Assembly (NCBI RefSeq): GCF_014647975.1
Contig: NZ_BMQF01000002.1
Location: forward strand, 124,001-188,000
Source: Streptomyces fumigatiscleroticus
GTDB taxonomy: Bacteria; Actinomycetota; Actinomycetes; Streptomycetales; Streptomycetaceae
Direction: 5' to 3'
Length of the DNA: 64,000 nucleotides
Positions within the stretch are counted from its first letter, which is position 1. Each line of letters opens with the position of its first letter. The position numbers and the translations under genes are program-made. Under the pieces are notes generated by a model that saw nothing but the letters and a program-made list of their open reading frames with translations, searched no databases and had not been told where the DNA came from. Of this stretch, positions 57,066 through 64,000 are shown in pieces.

Positions 57066-57086
57066 GCCCCTTGACGGCCCGGACGT

Positions 57087-58994
57087 TCAGAGGGCCGCGG
57101 CGCCGTGTTCCCTCAGGCTCTGGTCGTACTGCTGGAGCACCCACAGCTCGTTCTGGACGGCGGCCAGCTGGGCGGGGTCGCCGTGGGTGCTCAGGCGGGT
57201 GAGCTGGCCGGTGATGTCGCGGATACGGCGCTCCACGGCGCGGCGGCGGACCCGGACCAGGACCTCGCCCGCGTACATCTCGTCGACCACGCGGCGCATG
57301 ATCGCTTCCACGGCCAGCTCCGTGACCATGGCGCGGACGGTGTCGTCGGGGGCCGCCTCACGGACCCGGACCAGATAGTCCTGCGGGTCCTGGACGCCCA
57401 GCTCGGCGCCGCCCGCCTCCAGGACTGCCTGGCGCACGGCGGCGTAGGGCGGGGCGGTGAACTCGTCGACGCCGTACGCGTCGAAGGCCGGGGAGACCAG
57501 CTCCGGGCGCTGGAGGGCGAGTTTGAGCAGCTCGCGCTCGGTGGCGTAGACCGGGTTGCGGAGGTTGAGGGCGGGGCCCCGGGGGGCGGCCTGGGCCGGG
57601 GCGTACCCCTGCGGGGCCGCGTGCTGCGGCCGGTCCGGGGCGGGGCCCCTGCCGCCGCGTTCGCGGGCCCAGCGGGCCAGCTGCGCGACCCTGCGCACCA
57701 CGAACTGCGTGTCGAGGATGCCGAGCATGCCGGCGAGCTGGACGGCGACCTCGTGCTGGGCGCCGCTGTTCTTGATCCGGGCGACGACCGGGGCGGCCTC
57801 GTCCAGGGCGGCGGCGCGGCCCGCCGGGGTGTCCAGGTCGTAGCGGGAGACGATCTGGCGGAGCGCGAACTCGAAGAGCGGGGTGCGCGGTTCGACCAGG
57901 TCGGCGACCGCGTCGTCGCCCTTGGCCAGGCGCAGCTCGCAGGGGTCCATGCCGTCGGGGGCGATGGCGATATAGGTCTCGGCGGCGAACTTCTGGTCGT
58001 CCTCGAAGGCGCGCAGGGCCGCCTTCTGGCCGGCCGCGTCGCCGTCGAAGGTGAAGATCACGCGGGCCGAGCCGTTGTCCATCAGCAGCCGGCGCAGGAT
58101 CTTGATGTGCTCGCCGCCGAAGGCGGTGCCGCAGGTGGCGATCGCGGTGGTGACGCCGGCCAGATGGCAGGCCATGACGTCGGTGTAGCCCTCGACGACG
58201 ACCGCGCGGGAGGCCTTGGCGATGTCCTTCTTGGCGAGGTCGATGCCGTAGAGGACCTGCGACTTCTTGTAGATCGCCGTCTCGGGGGTGTTCAGGTACT
58301 TGGGGCCGGTGTCCGACTCGTACAGCTTGCGGGCGCCGAAGCCGACGACGTCGCCGCCGATGTCGCGGATGGGCCACATCAGCCGGCCGCGGAAGCGGTC
58401 GATGGGGCCGCGGCGGCCCTCCTGGGCCAGGCCGGAGAGGATCAGCTCCTTGTCGCTGAAGCCCTTGCCGCGCAGGAAGCGGGTGAGGTGGTCCCAGCCC
58501 TGGGGGCTGTAGCCGACGCCGAAGTGGACGGCGGCGGCCTGGTCGAAGCCGCGCTCGGCGAGGAAGATCCGGCCGGTCTCGGCCTCGGGGCTGACGGCGA
58601 GCTGCTCGGCGTACCACTCGGCGGCGATCTTGTGGGCCTCGACCAGGCGGATCCGTTCGCCGCGCTGGTGAGCGGGGTTGTATCCGCCCTCCTCATAGCG
58701 CAGGGTGATGCCCGCCTGGCCGGCCAGGCGCTCGACCGCCTCCGAGAAGGAGAGGTGGTCGATCTTCATCACGAACGTGATGGTGTCGCCGCCCTCCTGG
58801 CAGCCGAAGCAGTGGAAGAGTCCCTTGCTCGGGCTGACCTGGAAGGACGGGGACTTCTCGTCGTGGAAGGGGCACAGGCCCTTCAGATTGCCGCCGCCGG
58901 CGTTGCGCAGCTGGAGGTACTCGGACACCACGGCGTCGATCGGGACCGCGTCCCGTACCGCCTTCACGTCCTCGTCGTTGATCCGTCCTGCCAC
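57087..58994 (-). CDS. dnaG: DNA primase
   Basis: A 635-aa primase that makes RNA primers at the replication fork. The zinc ribbon is CPFHDEKSPSF ... HCFGC (Cys41, His44, Cys62, Cys65). The RNA polymerase domain has the Toprim motifs VVVEGYTDVMACH and FTFDGDAAGQKAA plus ARKLYESDTGPKYLNTPET. The C-terminal helicase-interacting domain follows an Ala/Pro/Gly-rich linker at residues ~465-500. GTG 58994 gives the standard MAGRINDEDV start. It is upstream of hrdA on the same strand with 207 nt between, recalling the linkage of primase and a principal sigma gene in the macromolecular synthesis operon of other bacteria. Confidence 0.97.
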   Translation of the reverse strand: MAGRINDEDVKAVRDAVPIDAVVSEYLQLRNAGGGNLKGLCPFHDEKSPSFQVSPSKGLFHCFGCQEGGDTITFVMKIDHLSFSEAVERLAGQAGITLRYEEGGYNPAHQRGERIRLVEAHKIAAEWYAEQLAVSPEAETGRIFLAERGFDQAAAVHFGVGYSPQGWDHLTRFLRGKGFSDKELILSGLAQEGRRGPIDRFRGRLMWPIRDIGGDVVGFGARKLYESDTGPKYLNTPETAIYKKSQVLYGIDLAKKDIAKASRAVVVEGYTDVMACHLAGVTTAIATCGTAFGGEHIKILRRLLMDNGSARVIFTFDGDAAGQKAALRAFEDDQKFAAETYIAIAPDGMDPCELRLAKGDDAVADLVEPRTPLFEFALRQIVSRYDLDTPAGRAAALDEAAPVVARIKNSGAQHEVAVQLAGMLGILDTQFVVRRVAQLARWARERGGRGPAPDRPQHAAPQGYAPAQAAPRGPALNLRNPVYATERELLKLALQRPELVSPAFDAYGVDEFTAPPYAAVRQAVLEAGGAELGVQDPQDYLVRVREAAPDDTVRAMVTELAVEAIMRRVVDEMYAGEVLVRVRRRAVERRIRDITGQLTRLSTHGDPAQLAAVQNELWVLQQYDQSLREHGAAAL

Positions 58995-59005
58995 GTGTGA
59001 ATTCT

Positions 59006-59029
59006 ACGGGGACGGTCTGACATCCCCGT
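59006..59029 (-). terminator. Stem-loop after the ferredoxin-reductase gene
   Basis: ACGGGGA (59006-59012) pairs with TCCCCGT (59023-59029) with a 10-nt loop. It lies in the 58-nt gap after the reductase stop (59053) and before the dnaG start. Confidence 0.45.
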
Positions 59030-59052
59030 CGCCCGCCGGTGGCCGGAGGCGG

Positions 59053-60318
59053 TTACGGAACCAGGCTGTCCAGGGCGACGTGCGGGTCGGCCAGCGCCTC
59101 CGTGTCCACCCGGGCACGGGTCCGGATCAGCTGCTGGATCGGGTCCGTGACATCCCACACATTCACATTCATCCCGGCCAGCACCCTGCCCTCCTTCAGC
59201 CAGAACGCGATGAACTCCCGCTTCCCCGCGTCCCCCCGGATCACCACCTGGTCGTACGAGCCCGGCGGCGCCCAGCCCGAGTACTCCATGCCCAGGTCGT
59301 ACTGGTCGGAGAAGAAGTAGGGCACGCGGTCGTAGGCGATCTCCTGGCCCAGCATGGCGCGGGCCGCCGCCGGGCCGCCGTTCAGCGCGTTGGCCCAGTG
59401 CTCCACGCGCAGCCGGGAGCCGAACAGGGCGTGGTGGAAGGAGGCCACGTCACCGGCGGCGTAGATGTCGGGATCGGAGGTGCGCAGCCGGGCGTCGACG
59501 ACGATGCCGCCGCCCTGCGCCCGGTCGGCGATCTCCAGTCCGGCCGCCTCGGCGAGCCCGGTGCGCGGGGCGGCGCCGATCGCGGCGAGCACGTCGTGCG
59601 CGAGGTGCTCCTCGCCGTCGTCGGTACGGGCGGCCAGCACCACGCCGTCCTGGCCGGTGATCTCCGTCAGCCGGGCGCCGAAGTGGAAGCGGACGCCGTG
59701 CTCGCGGTGGAGCTCGGCGAAGATCTGGCCCAGCTCGGGGCCGAGGACGCCGTGCAGCGGGGTCGGCTCGGGCTCGACGACGGTGACCTCGGCGCCGTAC
59801 TCGCGGGCCGCCGCCGCGACCTCCAGACCGATCCAGCCGGCGCCCGCGATCACGATGTGGCCGTTGTCACGGCCGAGCGAGCCCAGTACGCCCTTGAGGC
59901 GCTCGGCGTGGGCGAGCCGGCGCAGATGGTGGACGCCCGCGAGATCCGTGCCGGGGATGTCCAGACGGCGCGGTTCCGCGCCGGTGGCCAGCAGCAGCTT
60001 GTCGTAGCGCACCACCGTGCCGTCCTCGCCGAAGCGGACCGACTTGGCCTCCCGGTCGACGGCGGCCACGGTCTGGCCGAGGTGCAGTTCGATGTCGTTG
60101 CGGGCGTACCAGGAGGGTTCGTGCACGAAGACGCTGTCGCGCTCCTCCTTGCCGAGCAGATAGCCCTTGGACAGGGGCGGGCGCTCGTAGGGGTGGTCGC
60201 GCTCGTCACAGATGAGGATCACCCGGCCGGTGAAGCCCTCCGCGCGGAGCGTCTCGGCCGCCTTGGCGCCGGCCAGACCTCCTCCGACGATGACGAATGT
60301 CTGATCAGCGTCGACCAC
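59053..60318 (-). CDS. FAD/NAD(P)-binding ferredoxin reductase
   Basis: A 421-aa flavoprotein of the putidaredoxin-reductase type. FAD motif VIVGGGLAGAKAAETLRAEG, NAD(P) motif IVIAGAGWIGLEVAAAAREYGAEVTVVE, and FAD ATG motif DPDIYAAGDVA; RPPLSKGYL is the family signature near residue 50, and the C-terminal reductase domain ends VPYFFSDQYDLGMEYSGWA with a final dimer region. It should pass electrons from NAD(P)H to a ferredoxin used by cytochrome P450s or other oxygenases. None is encoded here. GTG 60318 has GAGGAGG six bases upstream. Confidence 0.94.
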   Translation of the reverse strand: MVDADQTFVIVGGGLAGAKAAETLRAEGFTGRVILICDERDHPYERPPLSKGYLLGKEERDSVFVHEPSWYARNDIELHLGQTVAAVDREAKSVRFGEDGTVVRYDKLLLATGAEPRRLDIPGTDLAGVHHLRRLAHAERLKGVLGSLGRDNGHIVIAGAGWIGLEVAAAAREYGAEVTVVEPEPTPLHGVLGPELGQIFAELHREHGVRFHFGARLTEITGQDGVVLAARTDDGEEHLAHDVLAAIGAAPRTGLAEAAGLEIADRAQGGGIVVDARLRTSDPDIYAAGDVASFHHALFGSRLRVEHWANALNGGPAAARAMLGQEIAYDRVPYFFSDQYDLGMEYSGWAPPGSYDQVVIRGDAGKREFIAFWLKEGRVLAGMNVNVWDVTDPIQQLIRTRARVDTEALADPHVALDSLVP

Positions 60319-60451
60319 TTGTTGCCTCCTCGTCAGGGTGTCGCCACATGCGAGCGTCCCGCACGGAGCGTGATGGGGGAAGGGGTGGTGGCCCGATCAG
60401 GCCACGGAGTGTCACATTCGTCCCTCTTCGGAGTCGCTCCTGTCGCTCAGG

Positions 60452-61789
60452 TCACACCGATCGCGTCAGCCGGGCGTGCAGGGAACGCGCCGACGCGTCG
60501 GTGAGGGAGGCGATCTGGTCGACGATCACGCGCTTGCGGGCGCGGTCGTCGGGGGCCCGGTGGAACAGGGCGCGGAACTGCGGGTCCAGGCCGTCCGGGG
60601 CGCGTGCGGTGAGCGCGCCGGCGAGTTCGGCGACCACGATCCGCTGGTCGGCGCGGAGCCGCTCCTGCTCGGCGCGCTGCATCACGTACCGGTCGGCGAC
60701 CGCCTTCAGCACGGCGCACTCCATCCGGGCCGTGCGCGGTACGACCAGCTCGGCACCGTACCGGGTGAGCCGCTTGTCGCCGTGGGCGGTGCGGGTCGCC
60801 ACCTCCGCCGCCAGGCAGAACCGGCCGATGAGCTGGCTGGTGGCGTCCTTCAGCCGGGCCTGCGCGACGGCCGAGCCGTCGTAGCCGTGCGGCCACCACT
60901 CCTGGTCCTGGAGCCGGTCCAGGGCCTCGGCGAGTTCGGCGGGGTCGGTGTCCGCGGGCACGTAGCGTCCCACGGCGACGGCGAACACCTCCTGCCGTTC
61001 GGGCTCGGCGTGCAGACAGCCGGGGTCGATGTGCCCGGCGTGCAGGCCGTCCTCGATGTCGTGGACGGAGTACGCCACGTCGTCGGACCAGTCCATCACC
61101 TGCGCCTCGAAGCAGGTGCGGCCGGCGGGGGCGTCCTTGCGGACCCAGTCGAAGACGGGCCGGTCGTCCTCGTAGACACCGAACTTGGGCGACGCCGGGT
61201 CGGTGGGGTGGCCGCCGCGGGGCCAGGGGTACTTGGTGGCGGCGTCCAGGGCGGCGCGGGTGAGGTTGAGGCCCACGCTGACCAGGCCGCCCGGCTCGCC
61301 GGAGGCGGGGTCGGTGACGAAACGCTTGGGCTCGATACGGGTGAGCAGCCGCAGGGACTGGGCGTTGCCCTCGAAGCCGCCGCAGTCCTGCGCCAACTCG
61401 TTCAGCGCCTGTTCGCCGTTGTGGCCGAAGGGCGGATGGCCCAGGTCGTGGGAGAGACAGGCGGCTTCGACCAGGTCGGGGTCGCAGCCGAGGGCGGCGC
61501 CCAGCTCGCGGCCGACCTGGGCGCACTCCAGGGAGTGGGTCAGCCGGGTACGGGGGCTGGCGTCCCAGGCCGGGCCCATGGTGCCCGGGGTGACCACCTG
61601 GGTCTTGCCGGCCAGCCGGCGCAGGGCGGCGGAGTGCAGCACGCGGGCGCGGTCGCGCTGGAAGGCGGTGCGGCCGGGGCGTTTGTCGGGCTCCGGGGCC
61701 CAGCGGTCGGCCGACGCCGGGTCGTAGGCGGGGGGTGTGTCGGGGCCGGGGGCGGTACCGGGAGCGGTACCGGGGGCGGTGCCTTCCAT
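60452..61789 (-). CDS. dgt: Deoxyguanosinetriphosphate triphosphohydrolase-like protein
   Basis: A 445-aa HD-domain enzyme that cleaves dGTP (or other dNTPs) to nucleoside and triphosphate. Metal residues: His in [16 protein letters not shown], His-Asp in [19 protein letters not shown] and a distal Asp in [16 protein letters not shown]. Start region contains three GTAP repeats (12-bp units). ATG 61789 was chosen over the much longer frame that runs through the next gene and an intergenic repeat. Its position beside dnaG fits nucleotide supply or replication quality control. Confidence 0.94.
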   Translation of the reverse strand: MEGTAPGTAPGTAPGPDTPPAYDPASADRWAPEPDKRPGRTAFQRDRARVLHSAALRRLAGKTQVVTPGTMGPAWDASPRTRLTHSLECAQVGRELGAALGCDPDLVEAACLSHDLGHPPFGHNGEQALNELAQDCGGFEGNAQSLRLLTRIEPKRFVTDPASGEPGGLVSVGLNLTRAALDAATKYPWPRGGHPTDPASPKFGVYEDDRPVFDWVRKDAPAGRTCFEAQVMDWSDDVAYSVHDIEDGLHAGHIDPGCLHAEPERQEVFAVAVGRYVPADTDPAELAEALDRLQDQEWWPHGYDGSAVAQARLKDATSQLIGRFCLAAEVATRTAHGDKRLTRYGAELVVPRTARMECAVLKAVADRYVMQRAEQERLRADQRIVVAELAGALTARAPDGLDPQFRALFHRAPDDRARKRVIVDQIASLTDASARSLHARLTRSV

Positions 61790-61885
61790 GACTCGACAGT
61801 AAGGGCAGGGGGTGACGAACGGGGGGCCGCGGATGCGCCTGTGCGCGTGCCGGGCCGTGTCGTGTCGTGGGTGCGGGCAGCCCCT

Positions 61886-61939
61886 GGCTTGTCGCGCCCG
61901 CGCGGCGAAGCCGCATGGCGATACGGCCCCGCGCCCCTT
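61886..61939. repeat. Streptomyces dispersed intergenic repeat, copy B2
   Basis: A 54-bp relative of 57008-57065 (GGCTTGTCGCGCCCGCGCGG core, GGCGAAGCC stem variant, ending CGGCCCCGCGCCCCTT), placed between the chelatase stop (61966) and the dgt start (61789). Confidence 0.65.
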
Positions 61940-61965
61940 CCAGGGCGTCGTCCTCCCTCGCGTTC

Positions 61966-62850
61966 TCAGGCGGACGCCAGGGTCGGGATCCTGCCGGCCG
62001 GCCTCGCCAGGGCCTCGTCGTAGCGGTGGAGGATCAGGTCGGCCATCGCCGGGTGGGTGCCCAGGGGGGACGAGGCGATCCAGGGGGTCGCCTCCGCGGA
62101 CTCCGTGGCGAAGCGGCCGGGGGCGGTGAAGTAGGCGGCCACGGCGACGCGGTGGCGGCCCCGGGCGGTCAGGGCGCGGACGGCCTCGGGGACAGTGGGC
62201 GCGGCGGCGGAGGCGTAGGCCGGGACGACGGGGACGCCGAGGCGGTCGGCCAGGAGGCGGGCGGTACGGCCGGTGTCGATCCGGGACTCGGGGTCGCGGG
62301 AGCCGGCGGCGGCGAGGACCACACCGCCGCTGCGGCGCTCGGTGCCGTCCCAGCCGGCCTCGACGAGACGGGCGTGCAGGGCCTCGACCAGCAGCGGGTG
62401 CGGGCCGAGCGGGGCGGCCACGCGGGCGCGGACCCGGGAGGCGGCGGCCATCTCGGGGATGTCCCGCTTGACGTGGTAGCCGCGGCTGAGCAGCAGGGGC
62501 ACGAGGATCGCCTCCCCCGTGCCCAGTCCGGCGAGGGTGTCGGGCAGCAGGGGGGCGTTCAGCTCGATGTGGCCCAGGTGCACGGGCAGGTGCGGGCGCA
62601 GCTCGCGGACCCGGTCCAGGAGGGCCTGTACGGTGCTCAGCGCACGCGGGTCGCGGCTGCCGTGCGCGACGACGACCAGGGCCGGGGGGCCGGGGCGGCG
62701 CCTGCCGTCGAGCCCGACGAGGCCGGGCCGGCCGGCGAGCTGAGTGGTGATCCGGTTCATGATGTGCGCCGTACTCTCCCAAGGGGCCACCGGGGACATG
62801 GACTCGTTGCGAGGAGCGTTCGCCCTGCGCGTCGTACCCGTCGCCGTCAT
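61966..62850 (-). CDS. CbiX-family sirohydrochlorin chelatase
   Basis: A 294-aa long-form CbiX with two homologous chelatase halves. [23 protein letters not shown] carries the first metal-binding His, [37 protein letters not shown] the second; the second half ([24 protein letters not shown]) has lost the His. It should insert Fe(II) into sirohydrochlorin to give sirohaem for nitrite or sulfite reductase, which fits the nitrate reductase gene starting at 63852. Start is uncertain: ATG 62850, or ATG 62760 at MNRITTQL, which lies closer to the fold. Confidence 0.92.
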   Translation of the reverse strand: MTATGTTRRANAPRNESMSPVAPWESTAHIMNRITTQLAGRPGLVGLDGRRRPGPPALVVVAHGSRDPRALSTVQALLDRVRELRPHLPVHLGHIELNAPLLPDTLAGLGTGEAILVPLLLSRGYHVKRDIPEMAAASRVRARVAAPLGPHPLLVEALHARLVEAGWDGTERRSGGVVLAAAGSRDPESRIDTGRTARLLADRLGVPVVPAYASAAAPTVPEAVRALTARGRHRVAVAAYFTAPGRFATESAEATPWIASSPLGTHPAMADLILHRYDEALARPAGRIPTLASA

Positions 62851-63064
62851 GCAGTGATGGTGGCGGGGGCAGGTTGCCGTCCCGTTGCACGGGCATGACG
62901 GGTCTTTTCCGGCGGTTCACGGTGGGGTGGGTGCCGTGTGTGAGCCGTCGTGACCTGCCGTTTCGTGATCGGGCGTGAGCCTGGTCACAGAGGGGGCGGC
63001 GAACCGGACGGCCCGGTGTTCACGTCCCTGACTGTCGAGTACCGACCGGGGAGGGACCGTTCCG

Positions 63065-63751
63065 ATGCGCCGCCCGAGACTTCGCAGACCGCGTCTTCCG
63101 CGTACCCGCGCCGGGTGGCGGCGGCTGGTGCAGGGGGTGATGGCCGTCTGTGTGCTGGCCCTGCTGCCGGCGACCTGGCTGCACCTGACGACCGGCGGCC
63201 GGCTGCGCACCGAGGCCGACGTGCCCCGTACCGAGGTCGCCGTCGTCTTCGGCGCCGGGCTGTGGGAGGGCGAACCGTCGCCGTACCTCGCGCACCGGCT
63301 GGACGCGGCGGCGCGGCTGTACCGCGCGGGCCGGATCGAGGTGGTGCTGGTCACCGGCGACAACAGCCGCGAGGACTACGACGAGCCGGACGCCATGCGC
63401 ACCTATCTGACCCGGCACGGCGTGCCGGACGAACGGATCGTCAGCGACTACGCCGGTTTCGACACCTGGGACTCCTGCGTCCGCGCGAAGAAGGTGTTCG
63501 GCGTCGACCGGGCCGTCCTGATCAGCCAGGGCTTCCACATCCGGCGCGCGGTGGCGCTGTGCGAGGCGGCGGGCGTGACGTCGTACGGCGTCGGGGTCGC
63601 CGACCGGAAGGACATGACCTGGTACTACGGGGGCGTCCGGGAGGTCCTCGCGGCGGGCAAGGCGGCGCTGGACGCGGTGTTCGAGCCCGATCCGCACTTC
63701 CTCGGCCCGAAGGAACCGGGCGTGGCGCGGGCGCTGGCCGCCGCCCGGTGA
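63065..63751 (+). CDS. YdcF/SanA (ElyC)-family membrane protein
   Basis: A 228-aa protein with one N-terminal anchor (LVQGVMAVCVLALLPATWLHL) after an Arg-rich start and a DUF218 domain outside the membrane: VAVVFGAGLWEGEPSPYLAHRLDAAARLY, VVLVTGDNSREDYDEPDAMRTYL, VSDYAGFDTWDSCVRAKKVF, AVLISQGFHIRRAVALCEAAG. Members influence envelope integrity (SanA gives vancomycin tolerance, ElyC acts in peptidoglycan synthesis). ATG 63065 follows GGGAGGGA. It is divergent from the chelatase gene. Confidence 0.93.
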   Translation: MRRPRLRRPRLPRTRAGWRRLVQGVMAVCVLALLPATWLHLTTGGRLRTEADVPRTEVAVVFGAGLWEGEPSPYLAHRLDAAARLYRAGRIEVVLVTGDNSREDYDEPDAMRTYLTRHGVPDERIVSDYAGFDTWDSCVRAKKVFGVDRAVLISQGFHIRRAVALCEAAGVTSYGVGVADRKDMTWYYGGVREVLAAGKAALDAVFEPDPHFLGPKEPGVARALAAAR

Positions 63752-63851
63752 ACATCCTCACGGCGCGGGTGCGGCGGCGGGGAGGCCGCCGTCCCGGCCG
63801 TGTAACAGGGGCCGCCCGGGCACGTAACACGCTCGCCGCACGCTGAGGAGC

Positions 63852-64000
63852 ATGCAGACCTCCGCGACGCCCACGCACTGCCCGTACTGCGCCCTCCAGT
63901 GCGGGATGAACCTGTCGCCCGCCGCCGGCGGGAGGGTCGAGGTGACCGAGCGCGCGGACTTCCCGGTGAACCGGGGCGCGCTGTGCGGCAAGGGGCGTAC
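63852..64000 (+). CDS. Assimilatory nitrate reductase, molybdopterin subunit (5' part)
   Basis: The first 49 codons of a bis-MGD molybdoenzyme of the NarB/NasA type. CPYCALQCGM and VNRGALCGKG supply the four Cys of the N-terminal [4Fe-4S] cluster, the same spacing as in assimilatory nitrate reductases and formate dehydrogenases. It runs off the window. ATG 63852 has AGGAG unusually close (one base). The CbiX chelatase nearby supports a role in nitrate assimilation. Confidence 0.82.
   Translation, partial: MQTSATPTHCPYCALQCGMNLSPAAGGRVEVTERADFPVNRGALCGKGR

Noticed and set aside
60452..62920. 822-codon extension of the dgt gene
   Set aside because: The extra part crosses an intergenic repeat and the chelatase gene out of frame.

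Overview
The window is a chromosomal stretch of a Streptomyces (very high GC, GTG/TTG starts after GGAGG-type sites, many ATGA/GTGA overlaps, rare TTA codons, Tat signals, hrdA-type sigma factor, Mbl, WhiJ-like regulatory trio). The order matB - fused carboxyltransferase - S8 protease - mbl - ABC pair - hrdA - dnaG - dgt - nitrate reductase recalls, from memory, the S. coelicolor SCO244x-SCO247x region; this was not checked by alignment.

Layout. 1-5.7 kb: end of an unknown gene, a GH43 arabinanase overlapping a separate secreted ricin-type lectin, a DUF3500 lipoprotein, a RsbW-like ATPase / XRE-DUF5753 / DUF397 trio and a secreted intradiol dioxygenase. 6.1-11.3 kb: a very large exported polymorphic-toxin-like protein (lectin, long Ala-rich coiled coil, variable C-terminus) followed by two small paralogous genes that look like tandem immunity genes. 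11.4-12.9 kb: TauE/SafE exporter with an Rrf2 regulator. 13.0-20.7 kb: sugar locus with a GH35-like protein of degraded active site, a GH51 arabinofuranosidase and a binding-protein-dependent ABC importer. 21.0-24.2 kb: translationally coupled operon of an ImmA/IrrE-type protease, a MAB_1171c-type membrane protein and a flavoprotein. 24.3-27.5 kb: SMP-30 lactonase with IclR regulator, a PucR-type regulator, and a small membrane protein.

27.6-38.6 kb is an envelope-glycan cluster behind a good housekeeping-type promoter: DUF3068 protein, GT4 glycosyltransferase, SAM methyltransferase, giant AftD-like (DUF3367) membrane arabinofuranosyltransferase, PapA/condensation-like acyltransferase, second methyltransferase, Trm112-like protein, hypothetical protein. 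The first five links from the glycosyltransferase to the second methyltransferase are coupled by 4-nt overlaps, so the products probably build one acylated or methylated surface glycan.

38.7-64 kb is mostly core genome: matB and a fused acyl-CoA carboxyltransferase, a large secreted subtilisin, mbl, a set of sigma-control proteins (MEDS-ATPase, STAS, STAS-ANTAR), three tRNA genes (CAU and a tandem pair of tRNA-Asn), an FGGY kinase, a heterodimeric ABC exporter, hrdA, dnaG, a ferredoxin-type reductase, dgt, a CbiX-type chelatase, a YdcF/SanA protein and the start of an assimilatory nitrate reductase.

The most unusual parts are the toxin/immunity cassette (TTA codon, low-GC tail, perfect stem-loop between the two immunity paralogues), the acyltransferase-containing AftD cluster in a genus not known for arabinogalactan, and the protease/membrane protein/flavoprotein operon.
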